DNA of 64,000 nucleotides from Zea mays. Its lineage: Eukaryota > Streptophyta > Magnoliopsida > Poales > Poaceae. The stretch covers positions 198,726,566 to 198,790,565 of the forward strand of contig NC_050096.1 of NCBI RefSeq assembly GCF_902167145.1, given 5' to 3'. Under the pieces are notes generated by a model, which did no database searches, was not told the DNA's origin, and saw nothing but the letters and a program-made list of their open reading frames with translations. The position numbers and the translations under genes were made by a program. This document shows, piece by piece, positions 11,765-23,733 of this stretch (positions within the stretch are counted from its first letter, which is position 1; every line of letters begins with the position of its first letter).

Positions 11765-12609
11765 CATTGCACACATAGCTCATTTATATACCTTTGATCA
11801 TATCTCTTTCATTTGGTACTAATGCATATTTCTTATGTACCAAGGCTATGACTAATGCGTTTTCAAGTGTATTTTCATACTAAGTCGTAGATTGAAAGGG
11901 AAATGGACTATGTGACGAAGACAAGGCTTCCACTCCACTCTAACAGTATCATTTATCCTTCGTCGCTACTCCACTCACTCCAAATTGGTATAATCATTCA
12001 CTCATATTTCATTTACCAAGGGGGAGAAAGTAAAGGGCTCTCAAAGTCTCCGTTTTTGGCGATTAATGCCAAAGGGGGAGAAATTATTAAGCCCAAAGCA
12101 AAAGGACCGCACCACCACCATTTCATTTCGAAATGAAAGATTTAATTGGTATTCACAAATGTTTGTTTTTCAATTGGTATCTTGTTATGACAATCTTTTC
12201 AATTGGTACATATAGAGATAAATTTTCAAAATTAGCATCTATTAAAACCCTCTTGAAAACTAAGAGGAGTATTTCATTCAGGAGGAGTTTTGTTAAGTCA
12301 AAGGAAAAAGCATTTGAAACGGGGGGAGAAATTTCAAATCTTGAAAATGCTTCTTGCAATCTTATTCATATACCTTTGACTATTTGCAAAAGACTTTGAT
12401 AAGATTTTCCAAAAAGATTTGCAAAACAAGTGGTGCAAAAGTGGTCCAAAATATTAAAAAGAAGAAAGCAATCCATGCATATTTAGTGAAACTACTAATT
12501 GGTTTAATTCCATGTAACCTATGCACTTACCTTATGCAAACAAGTTCAATTCTGCACTTATATATTTGCTTTGGTTTGTGTTGGCATCAATCACCAAAAA
12601 GGGGGAGAT
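11765..12609 (+). other. Sirevirus 3' non-coding region with multiple polypurine tracts
   Basis: Between the pol stop and the 3' LTR are four AAGGGGGAGA-like tracts, at about 12018, 12071, 12321 and 12596; the last abuts the LTR. Repeated polypurine tracts are a described hallmark of Sireviruses. No coding region or env-like frame is visible. Confidence 0.8.
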
Positions 12610-13726
12610 TGAAAGGGAAATAGGGTTAACCTTTTCCCAGTATTAATTTTGGTGGTTGAATGCCCAACACAAATAATGGACAAACTAGTTTGCTCTAGAG
12701 TATATGATCTACAGGTGCATATAGGTTCAACACAAACCAATAAAAGATTGAAGATAGGGTTCAAATACAAAGGAGCAAGAAACCGAGTGTGCCCTGATCT
12801 GGCGCACCTGACTGTCCGGTGCACCAGGACCGTACAATCTCAAACCAGCCACTCTCGGGTTTCTTCAGGCGCTCTCTGCTATAATTCATATGCACAATGT
12901 GGAGTAACGGCTATCTAGCGCAACGGTCGACTGCAACGGCTCACTGCAACGCTATAGTGCACAACAGTGGCAGAGTTAGAGCGCAGAGTCAGAGCGCACC
13001 GGACTGTCCGGTGCCACTAGAAGACAAAGCCTCCAACGGTCGACAGCTCCCAAACCCTAACGGTTGGGTGACGTGGCTGGCGCACCGGACTGTCGGGTGC
13101 GCCCATCGACAGCAGCCACCACCAACGGCTTGTTGGTGGTCGAGGGCTATAAATACCCTCCCCAACCACCACAACTCCAAGCATCCAAGTTTTCCAAGGT
13201 TCTCATTCAATACAAGGGCTAGTGTATTCACTCCTAAGACACAAATCAAAAGAATCAAAGCCTCTCTAAGTGCCAAATCCACTCCGACCACCTAGTGACT
13301 TGAGAGAGCGTTTTGTTCGTGCTCTTTGTGCTCTTGTTGCTTGGATCACTTTCTTCCTTCCTCATTTTGTTTCAAAGTGACTTGTAATCAAAGCAAGAGA
13401 CACCAAGTGTGTGGTGGTCCTTGTGGGGTCTAAGTGACCCATTTGATTAAGGAGAAAGCTCACTCGGTCTACGTGACCGTTTGAGAGAGGGAAAGGGTTG
13501 AAAGAGACCCGGTCTTTGTAACCACCTCAACGGGGACTAGGTTCTTTAGAACCGAACCTCGGTAAAACAAATCACCATGTTCATCCGCTTTATTTCTTAG
13601 TTGATTCATTTCCCCCTCTCTTTCGAACTCGGATTTAATTCTAACGCTAACCCCGGCTTGTAGTGTGTGCTTAAGTTTATAATTTTCAGATTCCACCTAT
13701 TCACCCTCCCCTCTAGGCGACTTTCA
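12610..13726 (+). mobile_element. 3' LTR of the plus-strand Sirevirus
   Basis: Starts TGAAAGGGAAATAGGG directly after a polypurine tract and ends CTCTAGGCGACTTTCA. It holds copies of the Sirevirus palindrome (about 12808, 12998 and 13082, some mutated) and a TATA box TATAAATA at 13148-13155, so transcription would run rightward from about 13180. The following GTAGG (13727-13731) fits a target duplication, because the neighbouring LTR resumes there, but the left copy is outside the window. Sequence type is Ji/Opie-like. Confidence 0.85.
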
Positions 13727-16069
13727 GTAGGCCTCCGGTGTCATACGGTGAGCTCTACAAGCTAATTTCACTTATACATGACTAATACATGCTTATCTCC
13801 CACTAATGCTCGCTTCCTCCCACTAATCCTCGCTTCCTCCCCCTAATCCCCCACCTTGCCTATAAATAGAGGGGCAAGGGCCTCCCTCAAGCCACCCAAA
13901 GCCATTCATGGCAACTCACTTCTCCCCCCACTCCCACTCCCACACAACCACAACACAAGCACAATGATTGTTCGGTCGTTCATTCGATCGTTCGTCCACA
14001 TATTCATAGTTTGTTCGTTCGTTCGTCCGATCGTTCGATCGTTCGTCCGATCGTTTATGGTTCGCCTGTTCGTTCGTCCGATCGTTCGTCCGTTCATTCA
14101 TCGAAATAATCTTTGTTCAGCCGTTATGCTGCCGAAATTCCGATCGTTCGTTCGTCCGATCATTCAATCGCGTCCGTTCGTTCATAATCCCTATTCATCG
14201 TTCATCGTTCGTTCATAGTCACTATTCATCGTTCGTTCATACGGACTATTCATCGTTCATCCTACTATACATCGTTACTATTCATCGATTCATCCGATCA
14301 CCCAAATATTCGACTGCTCATCCATCATGTTGTCTAGCTCACCTAAGACCTGCCAGACCAATATTTTAGTCATACAAACTATAGTGACTGTGATTTTCCT
14401 TCCAGTAAGAACTTCCCATTTGGTCACACATCCCAGATTTCTCCAAGTTGAGCACACTTAACTTTGAGATTCTTTCGAACCAAGCTTCCAAAAAGAAAGG
14501 CAAACCATGTTTGTTTGGATACACCGTCAATTCTATGAAACCTAACCTAAGATACCATAGCCCTCCTAGACCAGAATACCACAGTATTCCAGCTATTTGG
14601 GCCCCGCCTTACTGTTGTCTCATGTGACACAGTAGGTAGGAACGGTTGCCACCAACATAAACCTCTGCCCAAGAAAAGCCCAGAAATAATTCCTGGCACC
14701 CCGTTCAAAAGTACATTTGTATTTTTGATTTTCCAAATATCTCTAAATATTCAAATTCTGGAATATTCCATGAATATTCCTTTTCCCTTTTCTTTTTTAT
14801 TCTTATAATTAAAAAATCTAAAACTCGCCATCCAAACTCAGATTCCAATAATTCTTGTTTCTAAATTATTATCAAATTATTCTCTATCCAACCATGTCAT
14901 CCCTTAAGCATGGTTCATATTCTAGAAAACTCCAAAAACTACTCTTGTCCTATATTCTGCCTATAATTTTCCTGTTCAAACTAAGTCAGACGATTCATTC
15001 GCCACTATTCTCACCAACAGTGAACTCACCGTACTAAATCACAGGTACTCAGCTATAAATACACACAGCTACCGTCTCCCTCTCCACACTCTCAACACCC
15101 TTAGCCAAGGCAAACCCCCACCCACTCAGTTACCTCGCTCTGCCGGCTACACGCATAGTGTCGCTTCGCCTCCAATCCATCGAGGGGGAATGTTTTGTCC
15201 TGGTTTGGGCATGGAGGTAGCCTTGTGCCTTTCGGTTTAACCGCCAAGGTAAAGTCGTGCATGGGAAGAGAGAGTTTTGGCATTCGGATCTGACGACGGT
15301 GAGATTGCAGAAACCGGACTAGTGGGTAAAGTGTACACCTCTACGCAGAGTTTAAAAATCTATTTGAATAGTTCGTGTCCACGGATATGGATGAGTCATG
15401 GCATGGATTTGACATTTAGTGTTTTGTTTTCCAAAAATGCTTTTGAAAAGTAGTTTTAAAAGGTCCAGCGGTTGAGCCGTGAGCTATGGTGGACGGGAAG
15501 TCCAGTAGCTGTTTTTGAAAATGAAAACCGGTGGGAAACTACTGAGATAACTGGATGGTTTAGTCTAGGGGATTTTATTCTATATTGAAAAACTTCCTGC
15601 TCCTTTGGGAGAGGATGTGATTTGAAAAAATAAAATGTTTTACAAAATAACCCTGCATCAAATATTGCTCTTTCTACAAAATATCCTGAGCTCCACATAC
15701 TCCATGCATTATATCTGATTTCCCCATCCCGTGGGTGAAGGTGGGCTGCTGGATACGTAAGTACTCACTCTTGCTTATTTGTTATTTTTCAGAGATGGAG
15801 ATCGTTGATTGGGTAAGAATTATGCATGTTCCCAACCATGCATGTGACTATTGGACCGCTGATTTGCTTCATTACGTATATCGGGCTTCTTCAGCCCCAC
15901 TCTGATGATATGTTCCGAGTTGTGGACCAACTCTTAAAGTTGACCGCCACCTTTATAGGTTTGTCTCGTTTAAGCAGACCTGGAACCATCTGATGTATAA
16001 ATGTGTTTACTAGCCTCCTGGGACTAGTAATTGTATCACATTTGAGTCCCGAAGGATTGCGACGCTTTA
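13727..16069 (+). mobile_element. Partial LTR (copy A), plus orientation, interrupted by the Sirevirus
   Basis: This stretch is homologous to the reverse complement of the solo LTR at 18953-23728. It has a TATA box TATAAATA at 13861-13868, a run of TTCG/GATCG-type sequence, and ends near 16069 at GACGCTTTA, aligning with the GCTTCA end of copy B. The first part of the LTR lies left of the Sirevirus insertion, outside the window. No primer-binding site follows, so it is a 3' or solo LTR. The 60-120 codon open frames here are not conserved between the two copies. Confidence 0.75.
13965..14320 (+). repeat. Degenerate TTCG/GATCG low-complexity tract in LTR copy A
   Basis: Many variations of GTTCGTTCGTCCGATCG and CTATTCATCGTTCGTTCA occur. 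The section around CAGCCGTTATGCTGCC (about 14118) is present once here but three times in copy B. Confidence 0.85.
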
Positions 16070-17222
16070 GATACTCAATTGTTGTATTTCTTAGACAAAG
16101 ATGTCTGGTGGAGCCTGCACTCGGCTTGATCCCAACTTAGATGTCCTCCACTCATCTCACTGATTTTTTATGGCATGGCGTAAATCATTCGGTGGATGGG
16201 CGAGGGCAAGAAGATGGTTCGTCGCCTGGGTGAGGATCTGCCGGTAGGCTTCCGCATTCGGGGTGTGTGGCAAGTTGTTGGCGATTTGAGCTAGGACTCC
16301 CCTGACTTCACTCAATGTGTTCAATGGCTGAGCGAAGTCAGACAACATGTTCGGAAGGAGAAGCGGGTTCTCACGTCAGAGCCTGGCGTCCTGCTTAGCT
16401 TGTTCTCGTTCATGCTCCTAGATGTGGCGACGATCGTGGTGTCGGGAGTTGCAACGTTCGTAGTGCGCTCTATCGTTAGGGGTTTCCCCAACTTTATAGG
16501 CTTCGTCCTGGGAAACGGGTTGTGTAGGATCTCATTCCTCAGCCTTGTGGTGACGATTTATGTTACAGCGCATGTTCCGACGTCAGTGTGCATCGCACTG
16601 AGGGGTCTCATCCCCCAGTACAGTGGGCTCATCGTCAGAGACAGACGCATCCTCTACTCTTTCATGGATGAAGAGGATGTCCAGGAAGAAAGATCTTGGT
16701 GCAATGCTTCATGCTCCGATTATCTCCTTTGAGGGCGGAGTGGTCGAAATGATTGTCGGTCATGCCCTCGTGGCTACGCCAATGCCGGGGGCACCTGCTT
16801 ATCTTCGCTGAGTGATCTGAGTCCATTCCCGAGTGGGTGACGTGGACAAGGGGGTCCGCCGCGATAGAGGTGCAGCCTCAGTCGGTCGAGCCACATGCAT
16901 CACAACAACCCTGGGCCCACCCGATGCAGGCGCAATTCTATGTGGGGTGGAAGTATGTCGAGGTTCTCGCGCCTTGGAGTTCATCAGCGTAGTTCTTGCT
17001 GGTGCTGGGTGAGGCAATCCTGCCGATGCCTTTGGCACCATCGGGGAAGACCTCTTCCCGGATGGGTCCATAATGTTGTGTAGGATGCATTCCTGATCTG
17101 CAATGCAGGAGAAGGATCAAAAGTAGAAGATCTCTCCAGCATTGAAGGTGATCGGGATGTTGAAGACAATTGTCATGGAGTCGTCATAGATCAACATTGC
17201 ACCCCCTACCTGGCGCGCTAGC
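16070..17222 (-). pseudogene. Leader and gag fragment of a truncated minus-strand Gypsy element
   Basis: Read on the minus strand, an LTR end at 17223 is followed by GCGCGCCAGGTAGGGGG, the primer-site-like motif next to LTRs of Tat-type grass Gypsy elements, and then short gag-like frames. The best is 63 codons at 16157-16348, containing VRGVLAQIANNLPHTP and LALAHPPNDLRHA, a style I associate with gag of such elements. Frames are broken and the element stops abruptly at 16070, so most of gag and all of pol are missing. Confidence 0.6.
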
Positions 17223-17877
17223 TGTTAGTGTTTGTGACCCGACCGAGCACCACGGGATTACCCACATGATGCTTTTGAGTAGGACGGTGCCATTGACTAC
17301 GACTCGATGGTAGTGTAGGGGCACATCGGACTTGCACGAGGGTTTATACAAGTTTGGGCCACTTTGAATGCGTAACACCCTACTCCCCATTGAGGTTGTG
17401 TATTGGAATTTCCCTGGAGTATGAAGATTACAAGTGAGCTATGATGATGCTCAGGTGTTGTTGATGAGGGTGGGTGTAAAGTGAGATGGGATGAGATGAT
17501 TTTTGTAGGGGTCCCCTCTTGGCCTTATATACACGACTAGAATTATCCCTTTATAAGTTGTGATCACTATCTATTCTACTGATCTCCTTCTTTATCGCGG
17601 TTTGTAGTCCTACATATCCAGAGTCCAACCACCTTCTCAGTCGAGTCATCACCGAACACATAGCTCTTTAGGTGTGCGCAACTGCATCACCTAAGATATC
17701 AGTGCTTCGGTCAACGCATAACTCGGACGCTTGGTCTCTGTCTTCTTGGATCACATTCGCCCAACTTGATTATAGCCGGTTGGCCCATCCTGCAAGGCAG
17801 ACCATCGGGAGGCCCATCAGGCAGCCTATGACACGTTTCAGTGTTCATGAGGATCCGGGGGATATCTATCCCCCACA
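17223..17877 (-). mobile_element. LTR (655 bp) of the truncated Gypsy element
   Basis: On the minus strand it begins TGTGGGGGATAGATATCCCC and ends ACTAACA beside the primer-site motif. A TATA-like TATATAAGG lies near 17525 on the minus strand. Only this 5' LTR is present. Confidence 0.7.
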
Positions 17878-18947
17878 ATGACCACAAGATCTCCCTTTAA
17901 ATTATGCTCGAAACTGATAACAATCACTGATATTGCTTCAATGATACTCCATAGCATCAAAGCTATCTAGGTGGCGAGAACCACCAAGACTAACAAGTAT
18001 TTGTAGCTCAACACAATAACTAGTGCTAAATAATAGATGCAAGATATTAATGCAAATCACTAGGATCACTCCCCAATCTCACTAAGGATGTATCACTATC
18101 ACTATATGTGAGTTTGAGATGTTTTCCTACGATTACTAGGATGTATACATAGTTGGAAAGCCAGGATATCTCTCCCAAGACCGTGCAACATATCTTATTA
18201 TAAGGTCTTAAGGCTCAAGTGGATGTTAGAAATAACCCACTTTACTCTGTAGGGTATCAGATCATCTGATGCCCTAGCATCGAACATAATCCATAGGTCT
18301 GACACTCTCCAATGTAGCCACATGTACTAGACTTCAAATGTTACCATTGTTGTTCAAAGATTATATGCCGAATGACCTAGCAGAACATACCCGAGAGCAG
18401 CCAACTCTCGTGACCAAAGACAATAGGCTCGATGCATTTTAAAGAATGGCCTAAGAGCAACCTAGGCCATCAGACTAGTTCAACAATGTCAAGTACCTTG
18501 TTTGCCTTACTTCAGTCAATATTGATCCTTGTAGAGCACCTACTTATAATTGTGGACTTCAACCTATATCATTCATATAACTTAGAAAATAGGATTATCT
18601 TAATTACAAAAACCACATATGGAGCCTTCACCTAGCCTAAAACAAAATTGGTTCATTGGACACTAAGCTTTGGTCTAATGATGGGCATCAGACTAGTCTA
18701 ATGCTCACTGTAGATCTCTAGTAGGTTTCTGAGAGCATCAAACTCTAGTTTGTTGGTTAGACTGTTGCAAATATAGTTGCATCAGACAGAACATGTGCAA
18801 TATTTATTAGAACAGTTGCACTATGAGGCACACAAGAGGCTTCATACAAGGTTGTCAGACCCTAAGCTTTGGTCTGACAAGGACTATTGGACCAGTTTGA
18901 CAAGATCTAGAATTCTTTGGTCACTTTCTATAGGCCACCAAACCTTG
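17878..18947. repeat. Old repeat DNA; right part looks like a decayed Sirevirus LTR
   Basis: No coding region. From about 18245 to 18790 several imperfect palindromes appear, such as GCATCAGACTAGTCTAATGC and TCAGATCATCTGATG, which resemble the Sirevirus palindrome after C-to-T and G-to-A change. The left part (17880-18120) is similar, in reverse complement, to 23990-24200, including the TGGTGG-CCACC stretch. No boundaries can be set. Confidence 0.45.
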
Positions 18948-20508
18948 GCCAGTGAAGCACCCCAGATCCTCTGGGACTCAAATGTGATACAATTACTAGT
19001 CTCAGGAGACTAGTAAACACATTTATACATCAGATGATTCCAGATCTGCTTAAACGAGACAAACCTATAAAGGTGGCGATCAACTTTAAGAGTTGGTCCA
19101 CAACTCGAGACATATCATCAGAGTGGGGCTGAAGCAGCCTGATATACGTAGTGAAGCAAATCAGCGGTCCAACAGCCACAAGCAAGGTTGGGAACAGTCG
19201 TAACTCTTACCCGATCTCCTTTTTCTGAAAAACAACAAATAAGCAAGGGTGAGTACAAACGTACTCAGCAGCCCACCTTCACCCGCGGAATGGGAAAATC
19301 AGATATAATGCATGGAATATGTGGAGCTCAGGATATTTTGCAGAAACAGCAATATTTTATGCAAGGTTGTTTTGTAAAACATTTTGTATTTTGCAAAGCG
19401 CATCCTCTCCCAAAGGAGCAGGAAGTTTTTCAATATTAGAACAAAATCCCCTGGACTAAACCATCCAGGTATCTCAGCAGTTTCTCACTGGTTTTCATTT
19501 TCAAAAATAGTTACTGGACTTCCCGTCCACCATAGCTCACGGCTCAACCGCCGAACCTTTTAAAAACCACTTTTCTCAAAATCATCTCTTTTTTTGGAAA
19601 ACAAAACACTAATTGTCATACCACACCAGACTCGTCCATACCAGTGGACACGGACTATTCGAATAGGTTTGAACTATACACAGAGGGGTACACTTTACCC
19701 ACTAGTCCAGTTTCTGCGATCTCACCGTCGTGAGACCCGAATGCCGAATCTCTTTCTTTCCTCGCACGTCCTTACCTTAACGGTTATATTGGAAGGAGTC
19801 AGGCCACCACCATGTCCAAACTGGACAAAACATTCCCCCTCCTTATCCTCCTGGTGCTCCCCAGCCTTCATAACCCTGGGGTTTGAACCATACGAGTTCA
19901 GATTGAGTGACTGCCCATACAGTCTCGAGTGGCTGTACTAGTCATGAGTACATGTAGTGAAGGATGATAAATTGGTCCTTATATGAGGGGACAATCCTTC
20001 TGCTCACGCCTAAACCAGCTGAGCCATCACCTTAGGCCCTCCCCTAAACCAGGGAGTCCCTGATCATCCCTACTCAAAGGTGATAAGGGTGAAAACCCTT
20101 CATCATACACATTTTGAAAAGCATTTTCTTTTGAAAACTCACACCTTTTCTCAAATCATTTGTAACAAATATATCAAGGATTGATTGCGGCAAGCGGCTG
20201 GGTGGCCATAATAACTTGTCTCAAAATCATATCATGCATAAAATAACAGGCTGAGGGTTGTGGTTGAAAAATCATAGGTAATTTATGCATCAAAGGGGTC
20301 CAGTGAGCTTGTCGTGCTTATCCGACGAAGGGGGAATGGGAGCTCGCGGAACTGGCTTCTAGCTCCACTGTCTGGCGTAGACTTGCAGATCTGGCCTCCA
20401 CGAGATGGCACGAACGCTCCGATAACTATGCAACATGAACAAGCAAACATACAAACCAGCAAGTATACCAACAAATATTTAGTATAGTGGTCAGAATAGC
20501 AATATATG

Positions 20509-21809
20509 CACTACCGGAATTCGGCTCTTTGCCGAGTGCCGGCGGCTTTGCCGAGTGCTTTTTATCGGGCACTCGGCAAAGAAGGCTTTGCCGAGTGCCG
20601 CGCTCGGTAAATTTAGGCTCTCGGCAAAGATACCCTTTACTGAGTGCTGAACACTCGGCACAGGACGCACTCGGCAACGACACGTTTGCCGAGGGTCAAA
20701 CACTCGGCAAAGGTGGCTCTCGGCAAAGCGCCGTCAGCGGCCGTCCCCCAGCTGACGGCCGTCAGTCTTTGCCGAGAGCCAACTGCTGGCACTCGGCAAA
20801 GAGGATTCTTTGCCGAGTGCCACATAGTAGGCACTCGGCAAAGCGTGCTTTGCCGAGTGTCTGCTCTAGACACTCGGCAAAGTATATTTTTATTTTTTTT
20901 ATTTTGTCTCTCAAAATTTTTGTGGTATGTTCCTACACTATGTAGACCTACATGTATCATTTGTGGATAATTTTAACAGAGTTTTCAATCGTTAGTAGAT
21001 TTAGTTCGTTTATTTGAATTTCTTCAGAAAATTTAGATTTGAACTGCAGGTCACTCGAAACTTGAAAAACCGTGCATGCAAAAATGATATTCATGTTACT
21101 TAGCATAAGTTACGACCGATTCCAGGAGCGGACCGGAAACTTCGAGCAACATGCTCACTAAACATGGCTGTGAACTTGCCATCCACATGTTTAAAAATTG
21201 TATAAAACACAAACAAAGTCAGAAAATCCTGAAACTTGTCCACGTGTCATGATATCATATGTACAGGCTGCGATAAAAATTTTAGAATGTTTGGAGAAAG
21301 TTGTGGGACACTATGTGTAGAAACCTAAGAGAACTACATTGAAACTCTATGATTTCATGTGTAGTTCTCTTAGGTTTCTACACATAGTGTCCCACAACTT
21401 TCTCCAAACATTCTAAAATTTTTATCGCAGCCTGTACATATGATATCATGACACGTGGACAAGTTTCAGGATTTTCTGACTTTGTTTGTGTTTTATACAA
21501 TTTTTAAACATGTGGATGGCAAGTGCACGGCCATGTTTAGTGAGCATGTTGCTCGAAGTTTCCGGTCCGCTCCTAGAATCGGTCGTAACTTATGCTAAGT
21601 AACATGAATATCATTTTTGCATGCACGGTTTTCCAAGTTTCGAGTGACCTGCAGTTCAAATCTAAATTTTCCGAAGAAATTCAAATAAACGAACTAAACC
21701 TAATAGTTATAAAAAACACTTTTATAATTATACCAAAATGGTACTTGTAGGTCTACATAGTGTAGGAACACACCACAAAAAGTTTGGTTGCCAAAAATAA
21801 AAAAAATCT
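20509..21809 (+). mobile_element. CACTA element remnant with one terminal repeat and a long hairpin
   Basis: It begins CACTACCGGAATTCGG after ATG (a possible 3-bp duplication). About 370 bp of subterminal repeats follow, TTTGCCGAGTG in both orientations, typical of grass CACTA (En/Spm-like) elements. Then come an A/T-rich stretch and a long inverted repeat (20917-21780). The right half mirrors the left as far as AAAATAAAAAAAAT near 21809, then changes to LTR sequence without the expected GCCGAGTGC repeats or terminal CCGGTAGTG. No transposase is encoded. It is non-autonomous and has lost one end, so it should be immobile. Confidence 0.8.
20917..21780. repeat. Long inverted repeat (arms about 420 bp, loop about 21 bp)
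   Basis: Sequence 20917-21338 is matched by the reverse complement of 21360-21780 with high identity. Arms meet at AGAGAACTACA and TGTAGTTCTC around a short spacer. Identity is near perfect at the centre and falls toward the outer 80 bp of the arms. A transcript across it would fold into a hairpin long enough to be a Dicer-like substrate. Confidence 0.9.
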
Positions 21810-22449
21810 GTGTCATGTGGTGTTGAGATACTACGAGTGGTGGAGCGGAGGTGCTTACTAGGAGGGTGGACTGGAGGCGAAGCGACACTATGTGTGTAGC
21901 CGGCAGAGCGGAGTAACTGAGTGGGTGGGGTGTTTGCCTTGGCTGAGGGTGTTGAGTGTGTGTGGAGAGGGAGAGGGTAGCTGGGTGTATTTATAGCTGG
22001 GTGTATGTGGTGTAGCATAGTGAAGTTCACTGTTGGTGAGAATAGTGACGAATGAATCGTCTGACTTAGTATGAACAGGAGAGTTATAGGCAGAATATGG
22101 GACAAGAGTATTTTGGGAGTTTTCTGGAATATGAACCATGCTTAAGGGATGACATGGTCGGATAGGGAATAGTTTGATAAGAATTTAGAAACAAGAATTA
22201 TTAGAATCAGAGTTTGGGAGCCTGGTTCGAAGGAATCTCAAAGTTAAGCGTGCTCAACTTGGAGAAACCTGGGATGGGTGACCAGATGGGAAGTTCCCTA
22301 CTGGAAGGAAAATCACAGTCACCGGAGTTCGTATGACTAGAATATGGGTCTGGCTGGTCTTAGGTGGACTGGACAGCATGATGGATGAGTAGTTGAAATT
22401 TGGGGTGATCGGATGATCGATGAATAGTGACGTCGAAAAAGCTACCATA

Positions 22450-23105
22450 GATATCATCGATGAATAGCAACGGTGATGAATAGTGTTGGTGAACAGTAAC
22501 GATGGTGAATAGTACCAATGAATGGTAATGATGATGAATAGTAACGATGAATAGTGATGGTGAATAGTTCGTATGAACGAACGATGAACGATGAATAGGA
22601 ACTATGAACGAACGGACGAATGATCGGACGAACGAACGATCGGAATTTCGGCAGCATAACGGCAGGACAAAGATTATCTGGAAGAACGATGAATAGGGAC
22701 TATGAACAAACGATGAACGATGAATAGGAACTATGAACGAACGATGAATGATGAATAGGAACTATGAACGAACGATGAACGATCGAATGATCGAACGAAT
22801 GATCGGAATTTCGGCAGCATAACGGCAGGACAAAGATTATCGAGAAGAACGATGAATAGGCACTATGAACGAACGATGAACGATGAATAGGAACTATGAA
22901 CGAACGGATGAACGATCGAATGATCGAACGAATGAACAATCGGAATTTTGGCAGCATAACGGCAGGACAAAGATTATTTGGACGAACCAACAGACGAGCG
23001 GACGAACAAACCATGAACGATCGGACGAACGATCGAACGATCGGACGAACGAACAAACAAACTAAGAACAGGGGGACGAACGATCGAAGAACGACCGAAC
23101 GATCC
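22450..23105 (-). repeat. Expanded GAACGATGAATAG / CGGCAGCATAACGGC tandem repeats in LTR copy B
   Basis: The block GGAATTT(C/T)GGCAGCATAACGG recurs at about 22641, 22805 and 22940 (spacing about 164 and 135 bp). The copies are joined by many GAACGATGAATAGGAACTAT units. Copy A of the LTR has the block once, so the array expanded in this copy or contracted in the other. Confidence 0.85.
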
Positions 23106-23733
23106 TTGTGCTAGTGTGTGCTTGTGTGGGAAGTGGAGTGGGCGTGTGTGTGGGGGGAAGAGTTGCCATGAAATGGCTTGGGGTGGGATGAGAGGAGGCC
23201 CTTGCCCCTCTATTTATAGCCATGGTGGGGGGATTAGGGGGAGGGATGAGAGGATTAGTGGGAGGATGAGAGGATTAGTGGGAGATTAGCATGGATTTGT
23301 CTTATATGAGTGTAATTAGCTTGTAGAGATCACCGTATGACACAAGAGGCATACGTATACGTATGAGCATGAGGAAAGTTATGAAGAAAATATTTGTAGG
23401 GACTTGAAAAATGATTCTGAAGGTATTTCTCAGGAGGAAAATACTTGGATATATATCGATGGAATATTTGGGCAATATTTCTGGAAAGAATTTGAGGGCG
23501 ATCACTGGGGAAATATCTAGGCAGTATTTCTGGAAAGAACTTGAAGGGGATCACTGGTGAGATATTTGTAGGATATTTTGAGGAGGATTTTGGAGATAAT
23601 ATAGACCACTATATTTTATTTGTTGATATCAACTTGCAAACAAACATTTTGAAATGAAATTTGAAATTCATTTTGAATTTGGAGCGAGTTTGAGAAAATT
23701 TCAAGATTTGAATTTTTGGGATGCTACAGCCAG

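Larger units (their letters stand above)
18953..23728 (-). mobile_element. Solo LTR (copy B), minus orientation, with 5-bp target duplication GCCAG
   Basis: On the minus strand it starts TGTAGCATCCC (23728) and ends GCTTCA (18953). GCCAG flanks it exactly on both sides (18948-18952 and 23729-23733), and no internal region is present, so it formed by LTR-LTR recombination. TATA box TATAAATA is at 23211-23218 (minus). It shares homology with copy A at 13727-16069 but carries an inserted CACTA remnant (20509-about 21809) and additional LTR sequence at about 20140-20508. Open frames inside are incidental. Confidence 0.85.

Noticed and set aside
13856..14218. 120-codon frame rich in RSFVRPIVRSF
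   Set aside because: It translates the degenerate TTCG/GATCG repeat of an LTR; the corresponding frame in the other LTR copy is not conserved and both strands are open.
20487..20970. Overlapping frames of 70-150 codons on both strands
   Set aside because: They are made of CACTA subterminal repeats (TTTGCCGAGTG) read in different frames and do not resemble a transposase.
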